Shown here: one piece after another, positions 48,069 to 60,000 of the stretch
Layout of the letters: each line of letters begins with the position of its first letter
Numbering within the stretch: the first letter of the stretch is position 1
From: Bugula neritina
Lineage: Eukaryota > Bryozoa > Gymnolaemata > Cheilostomatida > Bugulidae
Direction: 5' to 3'
Assembly: GCA_964035545.1 (NCBI GenBank)
Contig: OZ037769.1
Span: 3,009,001-3,069,000 of the forward strand
Length of the DNA stretch: 60,000 nucleotides
The notes under the pieces: model-generated
Databases searched by the model: none
Told to the model about the DNA's origin: nothing
The model's input: the letters and a program-made list of their open reading frames with translations, nothing else
Position numbers and translations under genes: made by a program

Positions 48069-51000
48069 ACATGTCATTTGTTTACTACTGTTTTTGTACA
48101 CCAACAGCAAACTTATAAGTTATTCAGTATAATGAAGTGGTGTTATTCACCTAGCTATTACTCATCATCGGTTTGATTAATAATTGTATTATTATTATTA
48201 TTGATGTACAGAAGTTAGGAAAATCTAACGTGTTCTATTTACCAATATACTATTTCTCATTCATAATATTTTTAGTCATGTGGGTTTGACAAAGGTTTTT
48301 ATAAGTATTGAAGAATCTAGGGAATGTGTTACTGTTATAAGCAGTATGTATACCATTTGTATATTGTAAATATTTACTACTTTTATCATTTGAACATAAT
48401 ATTATATAAATTAGAAAATAAATATTATTTGATATCTAGAAGAAATATACTGTGTGGTTTTGCTCTGCGGTCTCCCTCCCTTTTGTGGCAGCCACAGTTA
48501 TGCACCATAAGATAGATATTCATTCTAGCAGAGACTTTCCTGTGAAATCATTTAGATTCCAGACTGTTGCATAACTTATTATATAATAATGTAGTGCACT
48601 GATTAGTGAAGCCTGGAGATGGGAATTTTCCAAAAGATCAGTTGCAATCAGCTGGTTGAAAATTATTCTTAGTTTAAGAACTGGTCATTAACACCTCCGT
48701 AATCTAGGCTGTACGTGCTGCTGCATGCGTGCATGTCACATGGTCTAACTACAATACATCAACTTTCTCAGCTGAATGTTCTTTAGCTCTTCTTTTGTGT
48801 GTAATTCCTTACACATATAGTTATAAAGAGCCAAGGCCTAAAGTTTATTTATATGTTTCATTTCCATTTTCAAAATTGTCCAACACAATACCAGTTTGTT
48901 CAATAGACATGTTTTAGCTACTTTCACATTTATAGGTTAACCTATTTTAAATATATGTATGTCAGAGTATTAACTTGCCTGTACGTTAACTTATTTACTT
49001 ACAAGTTGAATGTAAGCTTTTCTATCTTCATGTATGAAAGTCAAAGACTATCTAGGAAGCTTAATGTCTGTTATTTATCCATTAAACAAATTGAATTTCT
49101 ATATTAGTTGAGCTCTTGAGTTACCCTCAAATTGTTTTAATGGTACAGCAATGACATCTACGGGCTATTTTTCATCCAAATAATCCTCAAGTCATCGGAG
49201 TTTCAAATTGTGGAAGTATATTATTGCAATATATGTCATAATATATCATCTGCAAGCAAACGAGTGCACACAGTGTAAGCCTTCATGCATGCAGCTTCCA
49301 TTTACTGCAATGTAATTAAGAACTGAAAACCTGCCTTCAAATTTTGAATGATTATCAGATTTCGCAATCTGACTTGTTATGAATGTCTTCCGACCAGAGG
49401 AAGTGATCAGTGGTTCTAGCTCTTAGTCAACAGACAAATAAGGAGATGGGTGAGTAGCCACCCTCACTTTGACAGAAATCAACTTAGGCTATTAAGTGAA
49501 TCAGCCCGGGCACTTGCTGAGAACAAAGTAAATCCTAGCCTAAAACAATGGGTTACATACATGAACCTGTGCATTATTTTCTGATGTCATAAATTAGCTG
49601 CAATGCATTATGGTCTGTAAAAACATTGCATCTCTCTAATTTACTTTAGACCTGAATGGCCCAAAAATCAAATCCTATTATAAAACTCTAAACCAACGTA
49701 TCAGCAAAACCATTATTTGCATCTCCATTTTTGCGTCTTTTGCTGTAGGTCGCCTCTAAAGTCTAGAGTCTAGACTATACAAAAGGATCATTTCGGATAA
49801 GTTTTGAAAATTGCTGCTATTTTTATATCACACTATGTTGCTATTTCACCAGTGCACACATTTACCAGCTGCATGTCTTTATTTTGTTAGAAATACTTGA
49901 GTATATAGAAAATATGTGTACTGTGACTTAAGCTATAATAATACCAATCCTATAACATAGCCAGTTCAATACAGCTGCATGTTAATACCTGTACAACCTA
50001 ATGTGCAGTAGTAGTACAGTGGTAGGGATGTACCAAATGTATGTAATTCACAGAGACACACCTCAATTAAAAAACCATTTAGTGAATTTATTATAAGGAT
50101 TTCTCCTGGAGCCATATTCAATACTTCTCTACAGTTCACTGCTTTTACACAGCTGTCTTTATAGCAAAGTCTCAATCATCAGTTAGATCTGTGAAATTAT
50201 TTGAAGCTGCCAAAGACAACTTCAGTTATAACATTGTCACCAAAGTTGGTCCCTTAAACAGATGCCTGCTGTTGGCCAGCTTAAGTTTCTAATTTATAAC
50301 TAATTTTCAGTTTGAGGTTTTGCAACTGGCTGAATTCAACAACTAGAAGTCTCTAGCCTTCAGTTTAATGGAAAAGCGTTTTAACACACTTCAAGTTACA
50401 TAACTTGTGTGTCTATTGGCTGTGAATAATTTTAGTGTATTGTAGTGTTTCAGTCAACTTTTAAGGGAGGTCAATTTTAGCAAGTTCTGAATTTTAAGGA
50501 ACGACAAATTGAATTCTGAATCACAACTCTGGACCAAAAGTCAAAATTTAGTTTAACAGAATTCATCACCTGTATAATATGTACATGCTGCAGTGTATCT
50601 CAGGCTATAGCTATGATTCTGTGATATCTTGGTCTTAGGACTATGTTTTGGATAAAATGTTTATGTTTTGCTGGAATTAAATGCAAAATAGTTTACAATT
50701 GACTTATTTATCCCACATATCAGTATCTGAGTGTCCCATTCTTTTATATGTAATAGGCATAGTTATGAATATTTGTTTACTGTAATTATTATATAAAGTA
50801 TTACGCTCCACACTATTTACATTAGCAGTGTTAATATTATCTTCAAATATTGTTCCCAATTTAGTTAGATGACCCGTGATGTGCCATCCCATTGATGTCT
50901 TATCAACAGCATGTTTTATGATATCAGGAAAAAGTACACTGTAGCAAAATAACCAAAGAGGTTGAAAATCATAGCCTACTAATCTACATTTTGTTTTGAT

Positions 51001-51325
51001 TCTAAACTACAAAACACTTCATATACTATACTATACTTACCTATGCACTGGCTGCATTGCATAATCTTGTGGAAGTCTGCAAAACAGCAACATGTTGAAG
51101 TGTAGAGAGATTATATAGTCAAAGTTCATAGCATATCAAACACTGCTGGGCAACACATGTATTTGTGGTTGAAAATGTCTGATAAAGTTAGAATATAAGA
51201 TTAAAAATTTATGCTCTATTTTTAGTATTGATCACATACACACATTATATGTGCATTATAATTCATATTTGCATTATATCGGAAGATATGTAATATAATA
51301 TAACATAAATATAATATATCATATG

Positions 51326-51538
51326 GAGAGCAGCCGTGGTCTAGGGGTTAGAGTGTTGGCTTAGCAAACACAAAACCATGGGTTTGAACTCCAGTAAAGG
51401 CCATTGGTGATGTTAGGAAGAGCATTCAGTCATAATCGCTCCTGTGCCTCATATGGATAAGTCCTTAGCATGCTTTAAAAAATCTTTTCTATCAAGGGTT
51501 TCTCACAGGGATAGTGACTGTAAACTTGCATGAGTTCT
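51326..51538 (+). mobile_element. tRNA-derived SINE, copy B (most complete)
   Basis: The head has an A box tggtctagggg and a B box ggtttgaactc, about 35 bp apart as in a tRNA gene. Then comes the family body and the tail ctcacagggatagtgactg. An 11-bp sequence aaatataatat lies on both sides (51307-51317 and 51546-51556) and may be the target duplication, but the region is low-complexity. Polymerase III promoters of this kind come from tRNA genes. Confidence 0.88.
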
Positions 51539-51689
51539 ATGATTTAAATATAATATAAATATTTATATACATTAGGTAACGTGAGATATTTGTAAAACTG
51601 CAACTAAGCCTGTTTTGGGGTTTTGTTATTGTTTACAAGTTTGTCTTTTTGCTGAGACAACAAAGTATTGTGTTTGGTTCCGCCTTTTT

Positions 51690-51960
51690 CTATATCAGCC
51701 GGCTATAATGATCAACATAAATATGCAAACCCTACCGTGATGTCACAAAGCGCGAAGTGAACTCAGCCAGCCAATCAGCTGCAGCCTCAGTTGTAACACC
51801 TAATAATAGCCAGATAGTTTCAGATCCAGCACTAGATAGTACGAGCCAACTAGCTATCAGCAAGCGATACCGAATAGCGTGCGCCAAGGCTATTACAAGT
51901 TCCATATGACTCACATTGCACGGTAGACTGGCTTAGATACAAAAGTAACCCTCTCTCATC
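51690..51960 (+). promoter_or_regulatory. Promoter-like region of TBC1D25
   Basis: GC-richer stretch before the first coding exon. It has an octamer-like atgcaaa, a CRE-like tgatgtca, gcgcg, and a CCAAT box in ccaatcagc. A cag at 51990-51992 just before the ATG could also be a splice acceptor from an untranslated exon in this stretch. By motif only. Confidence 0.3.
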
Positions 51961-51998
51961 AAACTGGTAATTTTACAATTTCTCTCAAACAGGGCAAC

Positions 51999-54900
51999 AT
52001 GAAGCCGTGCTCGCCTACGTATGTGTACTCTAGAGAAACCAAACTCAAGACTAAGGTAAATATAAGTCTTCAACAATACATATATCTGTAATAAAATAAG
52101 CACTAGTGTATTATTATTATTATTAGTATATATATCATTTCATCTTATATTTATATTGGAATATTATTATTATAAAGTTAAACAACCAAATTTAATTCTT
52201 TAGCAGTTTATATGGCAATATTTCAGTGTCATGATTATGTAACTTGAATATACTCTTATTTTAAACATAGAATAGCATAAAAATTTAGTGCTTATGGTGG
52301 CTTTCAGATTTGCATTTTCTAGCAAAACTTTTTTATATTTCAACTCCATTTTCACTTATTTTGGTTTACGCATATAACATTTAACTATTACATAGTGTAT
52401 AACTATACAATAACATTGTACCCTCATACACTCCTGCTGTTAGAGTGACTAAGCATGCTCTCTCTTTTACTTCAACAGGTGGTGACACAGAATGGCTCAG
52501 TTCTACAGAAGGGAAGACTGGGTATTGATAGGGACACCATCACATACTCCAGACTACACAAGCACTTGACTAACATATTCAGACTAGGTGACAGGTATGG
52601 CATCTGTATGACTACTCTAAACATGTGCTTGCAGGTCTGCACAAATATGGTGTCTGGCCCATAAACATAACTATTGATATTGGTTTTGTGATAATAAACT
52701 TGTTATTTCCTTACTAATTAGTTAATCAAATCCATTTCTATATGATCAAGTGATGATGTTGAGAGATAAATTCAACTCCCTTACAATTAATTTAGAATCA
52801 GGGAATTAATCATTGCTCAGGTACATTTTGTTGACCTAATACAGAAAGTTTATAATGAAAAACAAACATCAATAAAAAGTGGGTTTTACTATATTCTGAC
52901 ATCAATCAAAAGTGGGTTTTATTATATTCTGTCCATATTGCGCTGCCATGACGGATACGCATATATATTGGCAGCTACTTCAAGGTACTTGCTGATAGGA
53001 TAGTCTGAGATTATTCTCAACAGTCACATTATTTTATAGAAACTTCAAGCTTACCTATGAGACACAAAACTTGGGCCAACCCGAAACTAAAGTGATTTCA
53101 GATGACTGGGAGTTAGAAGTGGCCCTCCAACAGCCCAAGTTGTGTCTCACGGCTGAAATTGAAGTAGAAACTCCTACTAAAGCAGGTATTGCCATGCCAC
53201 ATTTGAGTTTCACTTGTAGTTGACCAGTTTTTCTTCATTTTATGATGTTTTAGTTTAAATGTCTAAGAAAAGGGACTGATTTATTATATATTTGTTAAGC
53301 TGCCTAGGTGGTGGGTGGTGACTATGAACTAAGTATCTTATTGGTTCAGCATTTTATCTGAATTGTTGACCGAATCATGACCACTGGGCACTCAGCTGAT
53401 AACGTATTCAGTAACTCTAAGTAAACATCCCCTTTATCTAGTCTAGTCAGCAAAGCTGGTAGAATACTGTATATTAGACAGATTATCCCTCTTTGATTCA
53501 CCATTTCTGTCACTTTCCCATGATCAAAGGTTAAAGTTTACAGCATTACAAGATTTTAAAGTCATAAACAGGAGACTAAACAGTTTTCCATCAATAACTC
53601 CACCAAAATGAACCAAAAGTTGTTTTTAAGCAAATTACGTTTTTTAGCTTCTTCTTATAAGAAATCTTCAACTATAAGACCTGTGCTCAATTACATACAT
53701 TGTGACACGGTGTAAGACGTGTTATAATGTATTCCAGGCATGTATTCAAATTACGGTAATCGGTCAGAACCCCAGTTAATCCCCGTTACACGGTGTATTC
53801 TTCCATTTTAGGGAGTTTATTGACTGCTAATTTGACTTTATGTCATCCTTGTTTTGTTTCAAAAAGACCATCTAATTTATTACACAAGCTCATATTTTAT
53901 GGTAAATACACGGCATTGTCTTGTTTATTACATCGCTGATTAGCTCTTTGCTATGGGAGGTATTAGGGACAATATTTATCACTTCTAGGTTATTCACTTC
54001 TCTAGTCTTTGGTTTTAGACAAAAGCTGGGATATCTTAGCAATTGATGACAACATGGCCGATGAGGCGAAACACACATCCGCTGCCAACAAAGTTTCCTC
54101 ATTATTCGATAAATTAGTCAACAAAGTTGAAGGACTCGTTTTCCCCAATAAAGGTATGTTTGACTAAACTTGTAGAATTACTTACTAACTTATCTATTTG
54201 ACTCGGTCTTTACAAACTCATATTGCCTAATCACAGGTGGTCTCATTGTTTGTAAAACCCAAAGACTTGACTCGCATGTTTGCAAAAACACTTTTAATGG
54301 CTGCCTGCCGCAGACTCAACTTCCTGTAATGAATACAGAATCTTGTTATGAAAGTTTTGCAATAATATTATCCACAATATGTTTTGGGTCTTTAGTAATA
54401 AGTTAATGACATGCACATGTTAGCTGCAGATTGTACTAGCTGTCAGTGTTATAAGTTCATATATACAATGGCCAGTACTAATTCCAGTTGTTTTTAACCT
54501 GGATTTGAGCACCTTGGTAGTGCCTGTAGCCCATCACCCCCACTACATGTGTGTGAATGTACACAGCTGCTGTAGTGATAAACACCCCATACTCGAGGTT
54601 CAAATTTAGTATCATGTCTAGAAGCTCTATGGAATTATCGCATGCATATTAAAAAGTTAATCTGTTAGGAAATGTGGATTAGCGGATATATCTGATGCTT
54701 TAGCAAATCATAATTTATATTCTTTGATACTTCAGTGTCCTCAAGTTGTGTGAATACTGAATCCTGTCTTATGACTCTTTAAGCTCTTATTTATTGGCCC
54801 CATAACTGCAAAGGTTTCTTTTTAGATTTCTTTTTAGTCCAACAGTTCGAGGTTGTCTTTTCATGCATTTCCCTGTTTTCAGTATCAACACAAACTGATT

Positions 54901-57247
54901 GTGGGCTATTTGAGATATGAAAAAGTGAATACACACTAATATTTGTTATATATTTGTGTAGATGAAGAGAAAGATGGCCCCATACCCAGTACTAAGCCCC
55001 CAATGACCCTAAAAGAGTTCCAAAACTACTTGGATTGTGAAGGTAGAATGACAAACTACCAGGCTTTCCGGGAGAATGTTTATCTCGGTGGAATTTCACA
55101 CTCACTAAGAAAAATAGCGTGGAGACATCTGCTTTGTGTATTTCCTGAAGGTACACACTTTAGTCTCTATTCTATGCTTGTCGGTCACTTAGAACAGATA
55201 AAATGCAAGCTAGATTGTTGTATAAAAAACATGCATTACTGCCAGACATACTGTGGCTTTTACTCATCTTACGTTTAATACTTGTTCACTTATAGAAATA
55301 ATTCTATTTTTGGTTTGACATTTGAAATCAATTTATTTAATGTGTAGATAACTTCTTATATTACAAATTTATACTAGGATTATTATATTAAAAACGCAGT
55401 ACATGTGTACTTACTTCTTTCAAAACACTTGAATCTAAACACCCCTACTCTATTTTGGGGAAGAGTGCAATTCATTAGTGTTTCTAACACAAAGACTACA
55501 GATGGCACATTATAAATAAACTTAACATATAAATTTAGTAACTTAGTAACTCTACAGTTATCTAATTTTTCTGGTTTAATGACTTTTAATGACTTGGTTA
55601 GTAATTGTTTTGTGTATGATGACAGGGATGACAGGCAAAGAGAGACTGAGTTACTTGCAAAGACGATCAGAAGAATATATCAAACTGCGAGAAAATTGGA
55701 AGACAGAGTACGAAAACGATCCCAAGAATATAAGTGAAAACATGAAGTGAGTTGATATCATGATCTGTCACATGCCACATGTGACAGGTTGTCACATGTG
55801 ATTGTTTGTCACATGTTACAGACTATGACATGTAACAGGTTGTCACATGTCATGGTCTGTCACATGCCACATGTGACAGGTTGTCACATGTGATTGTTTG
55901 TCACCTGCCACATGTTATAAACTGTCACATACAAAGTTGTCAAATTGTAAACTCAACATGTTGGCCACAATTCTGTGCAAGTTGCTAATGTTTCTTGTGT
56001 GATATTGTAGATTTGTTACTAGTATGGTAAAGAAAGATGTAATTCGAACAGACAGAAACCATAAATACTATAAGGGAAAAGAAGATAATAAGCACACAGT
56101 GGCATTATTTGATTTGCTCTGTACGTATGCATTGAACCACCCAGACACCTCCTACTGCCAGGGAATGTGTGACTTAGCATCGCCGTTACTAGCTGTCCAG
56201 GACAACGAAGCACACGCCTACCTCCTATTCTGTGCTATGATGCAGCGAATGAAACACAACTTCTCATTCGATGGCAAATGTATGAGTGTAAAATTTGAAC
56301 ATTTGACAAAACTCATCAAGTTTTTTGACCCGGAGTTTTTCCACTACATGCAGGAGAATCAAGTTGAAGACTTACTGTTCACGTACCGCTGGTTACTGTT
56401 AGAGATGAAACGAGAATTTCCTTTCAGCGATTCTTTGTACTTTACTGAAATAATGTGGAGTTCACTACCGACTGTACCATGTGACAATGAGATACCATTT
56501 CAGCAGACGGAGCCCGCTGTCGGCTTAGGCAGCGCACCTAGAAGAGTATCTGTCTACAGTAAGATGAACACGCTAGACTGCGCTAGTGACAGTATATCTA
56601 AGAGAGCTTCTTCGGTGTTCAGTATATACCCGGACTTTGAGGCTTTCTCCATGGAAATCAGCTATCTGGACAGATGTGAAAGCATGGAGAAGATTCCAGA
56701 TGAAACAGATTCTGTTTCTCCCAGCACCATCTTCTCTGAATCTCCGTGTCACTGTCTCTCTCCTCCAGAGCCGAGTGGCCAAGGCACCATATTCTACTTT
56801 GACATGGAAGATCATGATCACTGTAAACAGCAATGCCAATGTTCCAAATCTGTGGACTCAGGCTATTTGTCTAGACCAAGTTCTCCAGTAAAGCCTGAGT
56901 TTACGTCTCATCACCCTCCTTCAACAACGGAACGTCCGCCACGCCTCTCACAATTATTCCCTCCACCAAAAGAGTTTGGGTTTGGCAATCCGTTTCTTCT
57001 TTTCGCTGCATCGGCCATGATTTTACAGCAGCGTGACATTATAATGGAGAATAAAATGGACTTCAACGATATCGTATTGCTTTTCAACAGTTACAAGTGT
57101 CAACACAACGTTCACACCGTGCTGAAGGAAGCCAAGCAACTTTATGAAGCATATATTTCAGACGATCTCGAGGTTGATGATGACGACTATGTTCACATTG
57201 AATTGCCCTGTCAAGAAAAGCAATGTACAGACAATATTAAAGCCTAG
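51999..57247 (+). CDS. TBC1D25: TBC1 domain family member 25 (Rab GTPase-activating protein)
   Basis: Rab-GAP; vertebrate TBC1D25/OATL1 acts on RAB33B and binds Atg8-family proteins in autophagosome maturation. Exons 51999-52055, 52479-52594, 53040-53185, 54019-54153, 54962-55150, 55626-55746 and 56011-57247 agree in phase and give about 666 residues (human 688). Exons 1-3 form the N-terminal ubiquitin-like/PB1-type region ending ISDDWELEVALQQPKLCL. Exons 5-7 carry the TBC domain: GGISHSLRKIAWRHLLCVFP, the arginine-finger region DVIRTDRNH, the glutamine finger in SYCQGMCDLASPLLAV, then YRWLLLEMKREFPF. A Ser/Pro-rich insert follows. The conserved C-terminal block is PPKEFGFGNPFLLF, QQRDIIMENKMDFNDI. 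A poly(A) signal is at 57504. The start ATG is the first in frame; an upstream exon is not excluded. Confidence 0.94.
55767..55935. repeat. Palindromic GTCACATG tandem repeat
   Basis: TBC1D25 intron 6, starting 20 bp after the donor. Repeated cacatgtgacaggttgtcac and cacatgtgattgtttgtcac, with a long unit of about 90 bp duplicated. Each part is nearly self-complementary. Confidence 0.85.
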
Positions 57248-58054
57248 ATTTTTCAGATTAATTTATTATTCCAGATTCAAAAAGCTTCAAGTTATTTTTG
57301 TATTGTTTTTGTAACATAGCATTTATTTTGGAAATGTAAATAGTTTTGTAGCACTTATTTTATATTATTGTAGATTTTGATATTTATATTTTTTACTTCA
57401 AAAAACCTCTCAATTTTGTTCAAATGTTTGTACATATCTGTTCTCTAGTCACTTAGTTTCTTATACTTGCTGAGTAAAGACAACGCAGCATTACTATAAA
57501 TTCAATAAAATTTATTTGTATAAACTCTTTATTTTAATTATTAGATGGCTATTATTATAAGTGTGAGAAAACAGCATGTTGGATCTATTTATTGTATGAG
57601 TATAGTTCACATTGCAATTATAAAAATGGTTTATTTCAAATGTGATATATAATAATTATATACCCACTGCACTCACAAACACATACAAACACACCATATG
57701 TATGCTATCATAACATATGTGTCATGATGAATTGTGTATTTATTATACTTATTCCATATTTACCTCATTGCCAATATATGTAGTAATGGATTGACTTTGC
57801 ATTCATGCAGCTGGTCAAATGAATAACTTATTAAAAGAATCGTACGACATATTATTTGGTATTTATTAATATAATAGTTATATATATTTTTATTTAATAT
57901 ACAAAAATATAACTCATGCGTGGTATGTTCTTAAATACAACATAGTAACTCAATAGTCCATCTCTCAATCAATGTTAGAAGTTGTGCTCTCATAATTTAA
58001 GTACCACTATAATTGGTATATTATATAATTTAAACCATCCTAATCGTTATATTG
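57248..58054. other. Convergent 3' region of TBC1D25 and PIERCE-like gene
   Basis: 800 bp, AT-rich. AATAAA for TBC1D25 is at 57504-57509. Several minus-strand AATAAA-type hexamers could serve the gene on the other strand. No further feature is seen. Confidence 0.5.
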
Positions 58055-59312
58055 TTACACATTCTTTTGCTCGTGAGCTGTGTTGAGAGATTGGTTTCTG
58101 TACATACCACATACCGCTAAGTGCTGCAAAAAGAAATTTATAGAAATACAAAATTAATTATTTATTATATTTCAATACACGCATATAGCAGATGTGAAAA
58201 TATAACTAATATAAACACAAATATGTGATGCATGAAGTATTTATGCTTTACCTATATTTATATAAGCTTATAAATATTTTTATATTTCTAAATATTTACA
58301 GTTATACATCATGAAGTGTATATTTATTTAACAGTAGTACAGTATAAATATAGTAATTGGCAGCATTAATATTCTATATATAGTAGTATAAGTTTTACGT
58401 ATACTATTGTCTGTACTCAAGATTAAAATTTACATGAAATAAAGTGCTGGCGAAAGTGTGATTTGGAAATCAGAAATTGCACCTGTGACATACACCTGTG
58501 ACAGGTGACTGTGACATACACCTGTGACAGGTGACTGTGACATACACCTGTGACAGGTGACTGTGACATACACCTGTGACAGGTGACTGTGACATACACC
58601 TGTGACAGGTGACTGTGACATACACCTGTGACAGGTGACTGGGACATACACCTGTGACAGGTGACTGTGACATACACCTGTGACAGGTGACTGCGACATA
58701 CACCTGTGATATATCAATAAACACTTAATAATTTTGTGGGAGAGAATATTATATTATGCACGTTGCTATGCTATATACATTGACTTGTTGGATACACTGG
58801 CTTGCAAAGAAGTTATAAGGGGTTACCCAATAGAGTTCAAAGTTCAAATTATACTTAAAAGTAGACAACTCCCTGTTGCACAGCGCAATAATATTAAAAC
58901 TAAAGATTAAATAGTATATGCTCTCAAAAACAGAGTATTTACTGATAGGCATATAGGGTGCCCGAAGAGTTCAGTGGATCAGAAAATTAAGTGACTTAAG
59001 AAGTCAAAGTAAACATATAAAGGTGCACAATCCATCTGTACCATTACCGTGTGGTTAATAACTTCTTGTCTAAAATTCCAAAGAACTGCTACATATATTT
59101 TTACATGCTGTGCAGACTCAAATCTACAGCAAATTTATCACACAAAGTGTAAGTCTAATGTAAATCAACTCTACTTACGTATGAGAACTTTTGTGACCTG
59201 CAGTGGAATTCCAAAGGAACATTGTGGTAGGTTGGCACTTGAGACCCGTAGTCCTGGGCTGAGGTTTTATACATCATGTTCACAGGCTTTTTATCATATC
59301 CTTGGAAATAAT
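58055..59312 (-). CDS. PIERCE1/2-like ciliary microtubule inner protein (partial, 3' exons)
   Basis: Piercer-of-microtubule-wall proteins sit inside ciliary doublet microtubules. Two minus-strand exons are read: 59312-59179 (134 nt) and 58123-58055 (69 nt with stop), each with good splice sites (ttacag/at, tac/gtaagt, tttgcag/cac). The first gives YFQGYDKKPVNMMYKTSAQD then YGSQVPTYHNVPLEFHCRSQ, ending KFSY. The second gives HLAVCGMYRNQSLNTA and stops after QKNV. This matches the PIERCE pattern: YGS-x2-PT-x-H-x2-P, then KFS, LA-x2-GM[FY]RN-x-[TS]LN. The N-terminal exon should lie beyond the window. It falls in two short exons and is easily missed. Orthology to PIERCE1 or PIERCE2 is not resolved; the C-terminus is shorter than PIERCE1. 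Confidence 0.78.
58480..58712. repeat. 26-bp minisatellite, about nine copies
   Basis: Head-to-tail copies of a unit containing acacctgtgacaggtgactg plus tgacat, with single-base variants (gggacat, gcgacat). It lies in the intron of the PIERCE-like gene. It is open in all minus-strand frames only because of its composition. Confidence 0.96.
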
Positions 59313-60000
59313 CTGTAAACCGAACAACATATTGACTGTAAATACAAGTGAAATAACAATTAATAGCTCTATGAAACTAAATGTGCATTACATGTTTTAT
59401 GCAATATACTGCTTTTTTTATCATATTATGTGTTTTTTAGTAAAACACTGGTACAGCAAAGTTATCAGATTATGCTGTCAATTTAACTTTTAAGGAAATT
59501 ATTACATATTGCTTGAAGTATAGCTAGTGAATGTATTACGTATTGATAAAAGTTTGCTGTTCTGCTCAAAGAATCACAAATTATGAAAAATGATTTTGAT
59601 TAATATTTGACTAAATAATAAATAAGCTATTGATATTGCTGTTTTTAATAGAGCCTTGTGGCACAATATAGCTTCTATGTATATAATTGCAGTTTATTTT
59701 ATATAAGTAAATATTTTTTTATAATATTTTGCTTACTTTCAATTTACAAGAACTGAGCAAGTGTTGTCATACATTACAAAACATTACATGTTACCGAAAC
59801 ATTACATAATAGTTTACATAAACTACACACATAATAATGTATCACAGCTTTACTACATAACATAGTAGTTTGTTCAAAGCATAATACATAATTATACATG
59901 TTACATGCTGGTTTAGCAAATAGCTCACATTAAATTTCATTATTTCCTAATTTAAAATATGAATCTTATGTATAAGCATACTTTTTAGTACGAAATTTTG
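59313..60000. other. AT-rich sequence upstream of the PIERCE-like exon
   Basis: Expected to be intron of the PIERCE-like gene. No exon with the family's N-terminal RFNNP-type motif is recognisable on the minus strand, so the 5' exon probably lies beyond the window. Nothing else is seen. Confidence 0.4.

Larger units (their letters stand above)
48069..51998. other. Intergenic region between MBD2/3 and TBC1D25
   Basis: The MBD2/3 3' UTR runs to about the AATAAA at 48417. The rest is AT-rich with one SINE (51326-51538) and a promoter-like stretch before TBC1D25. No exon is recognised in 48450-51320. Confidence 0.5.

Noticed and set aside
51326-51400. Genuine tRNA gene
   Set aside because: A and B boxes are present, but there is no complete cloverleaf with acceptor stem, and the segment continues into a body shared with two other copies. 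It is a SINE head.
52861-52935. Short direct duplication around aagtgggtttta
   Set aside because: Two imperfect copies of about 40 bp in a TBC1D25 intron, too little to call an element.
58480-58712. CRISPR-like regular repeat array
   Set aside because: Units are contiguous 26-bp tandem copies without unique spacers, in an animal gene intron. It is a minisatellite.

Overview
The window is nuclear DNA from an animal. It is AT-rich and dense in microsatellites. Its protein genes are cut into short exons with GT-AG introns, and nearly every product has a clear metazoan orthologue (PRMT5, SRSF2, NUP42, COPS4, MBD2/3, TBC1D25, PIERCE). Two B-box/NHL-type paralogues, a RING/B-box TRIM gene and a Penelope-like retroelement suggest a marine invertebrate, possibly a spiralian. 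The species cannot be fixed from sequence alone. Exon borders were set by hand from splice signals, reading phase and recalled family sequences; no transcript data were used.

Layout. 1-505: trinucleotide microsatellite inside a PRMT5 intron. 553-3440 (+): 3' part of PRMT5. 5026-9274 (-): TRIM protein with RING, two B-boxes and coiled coil. 11966-13331 (+): SRSF2-like splicing factor, ending tail-to-tail against 14359-15057 (-), the FG-repeat C-terminal exon of a NUP42-like nucleoporin. 16858-23307 (+): complete COPS4 in ten exons, with a MITE in intron 7. 25623-29200 (+) and 34485-37960 (-): two paralogous B-box/beta-propeller genes facing each other tail-to-tail, with a broken Penelope-like element (29928-33435) between them. 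42907-48068 (+): MBD2/3. 51999-57247 (+): TBC1D25. 58055-59312 (-): 3' part of a PIERCE-type ciliary microtubule inner protein, made of exons too short to stand out as long open frames.

The genes are mostly unrelated housekeeping genes: arginine methylation, splicing, nuclear pore, COP9 signalosome, chromatin, Rab-GAP and cilia. They do not form a functional cluster. The exception is the B-box/NHL pair, an inverted duplication with the same six-exon structure and intron phases.

The most unusual signal is a repeated pattern. At three internal exons (COPS4 exons 4 and 6, MBD2/3 exon 4) the exon 3' end together with its 5' splice site is amplified in tandem into the intron, giving 8, 4 and 5 near-identical splice donors in a row. 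A fourth, degenerate case follows MBD2/3 exon 1. In COPS4 exon 6 the unit is 30 bp and open, so alternative donor use would add 10-residue units in frame. At the other two clear arrays, decoy use would create premature stops. Other findings are a hammerhead-ribozyme-like core in the Penelope terminal repeats with decayed relatives elsewhere, a tRNA-derived SINE family with three copies, and several MITE-like elements.
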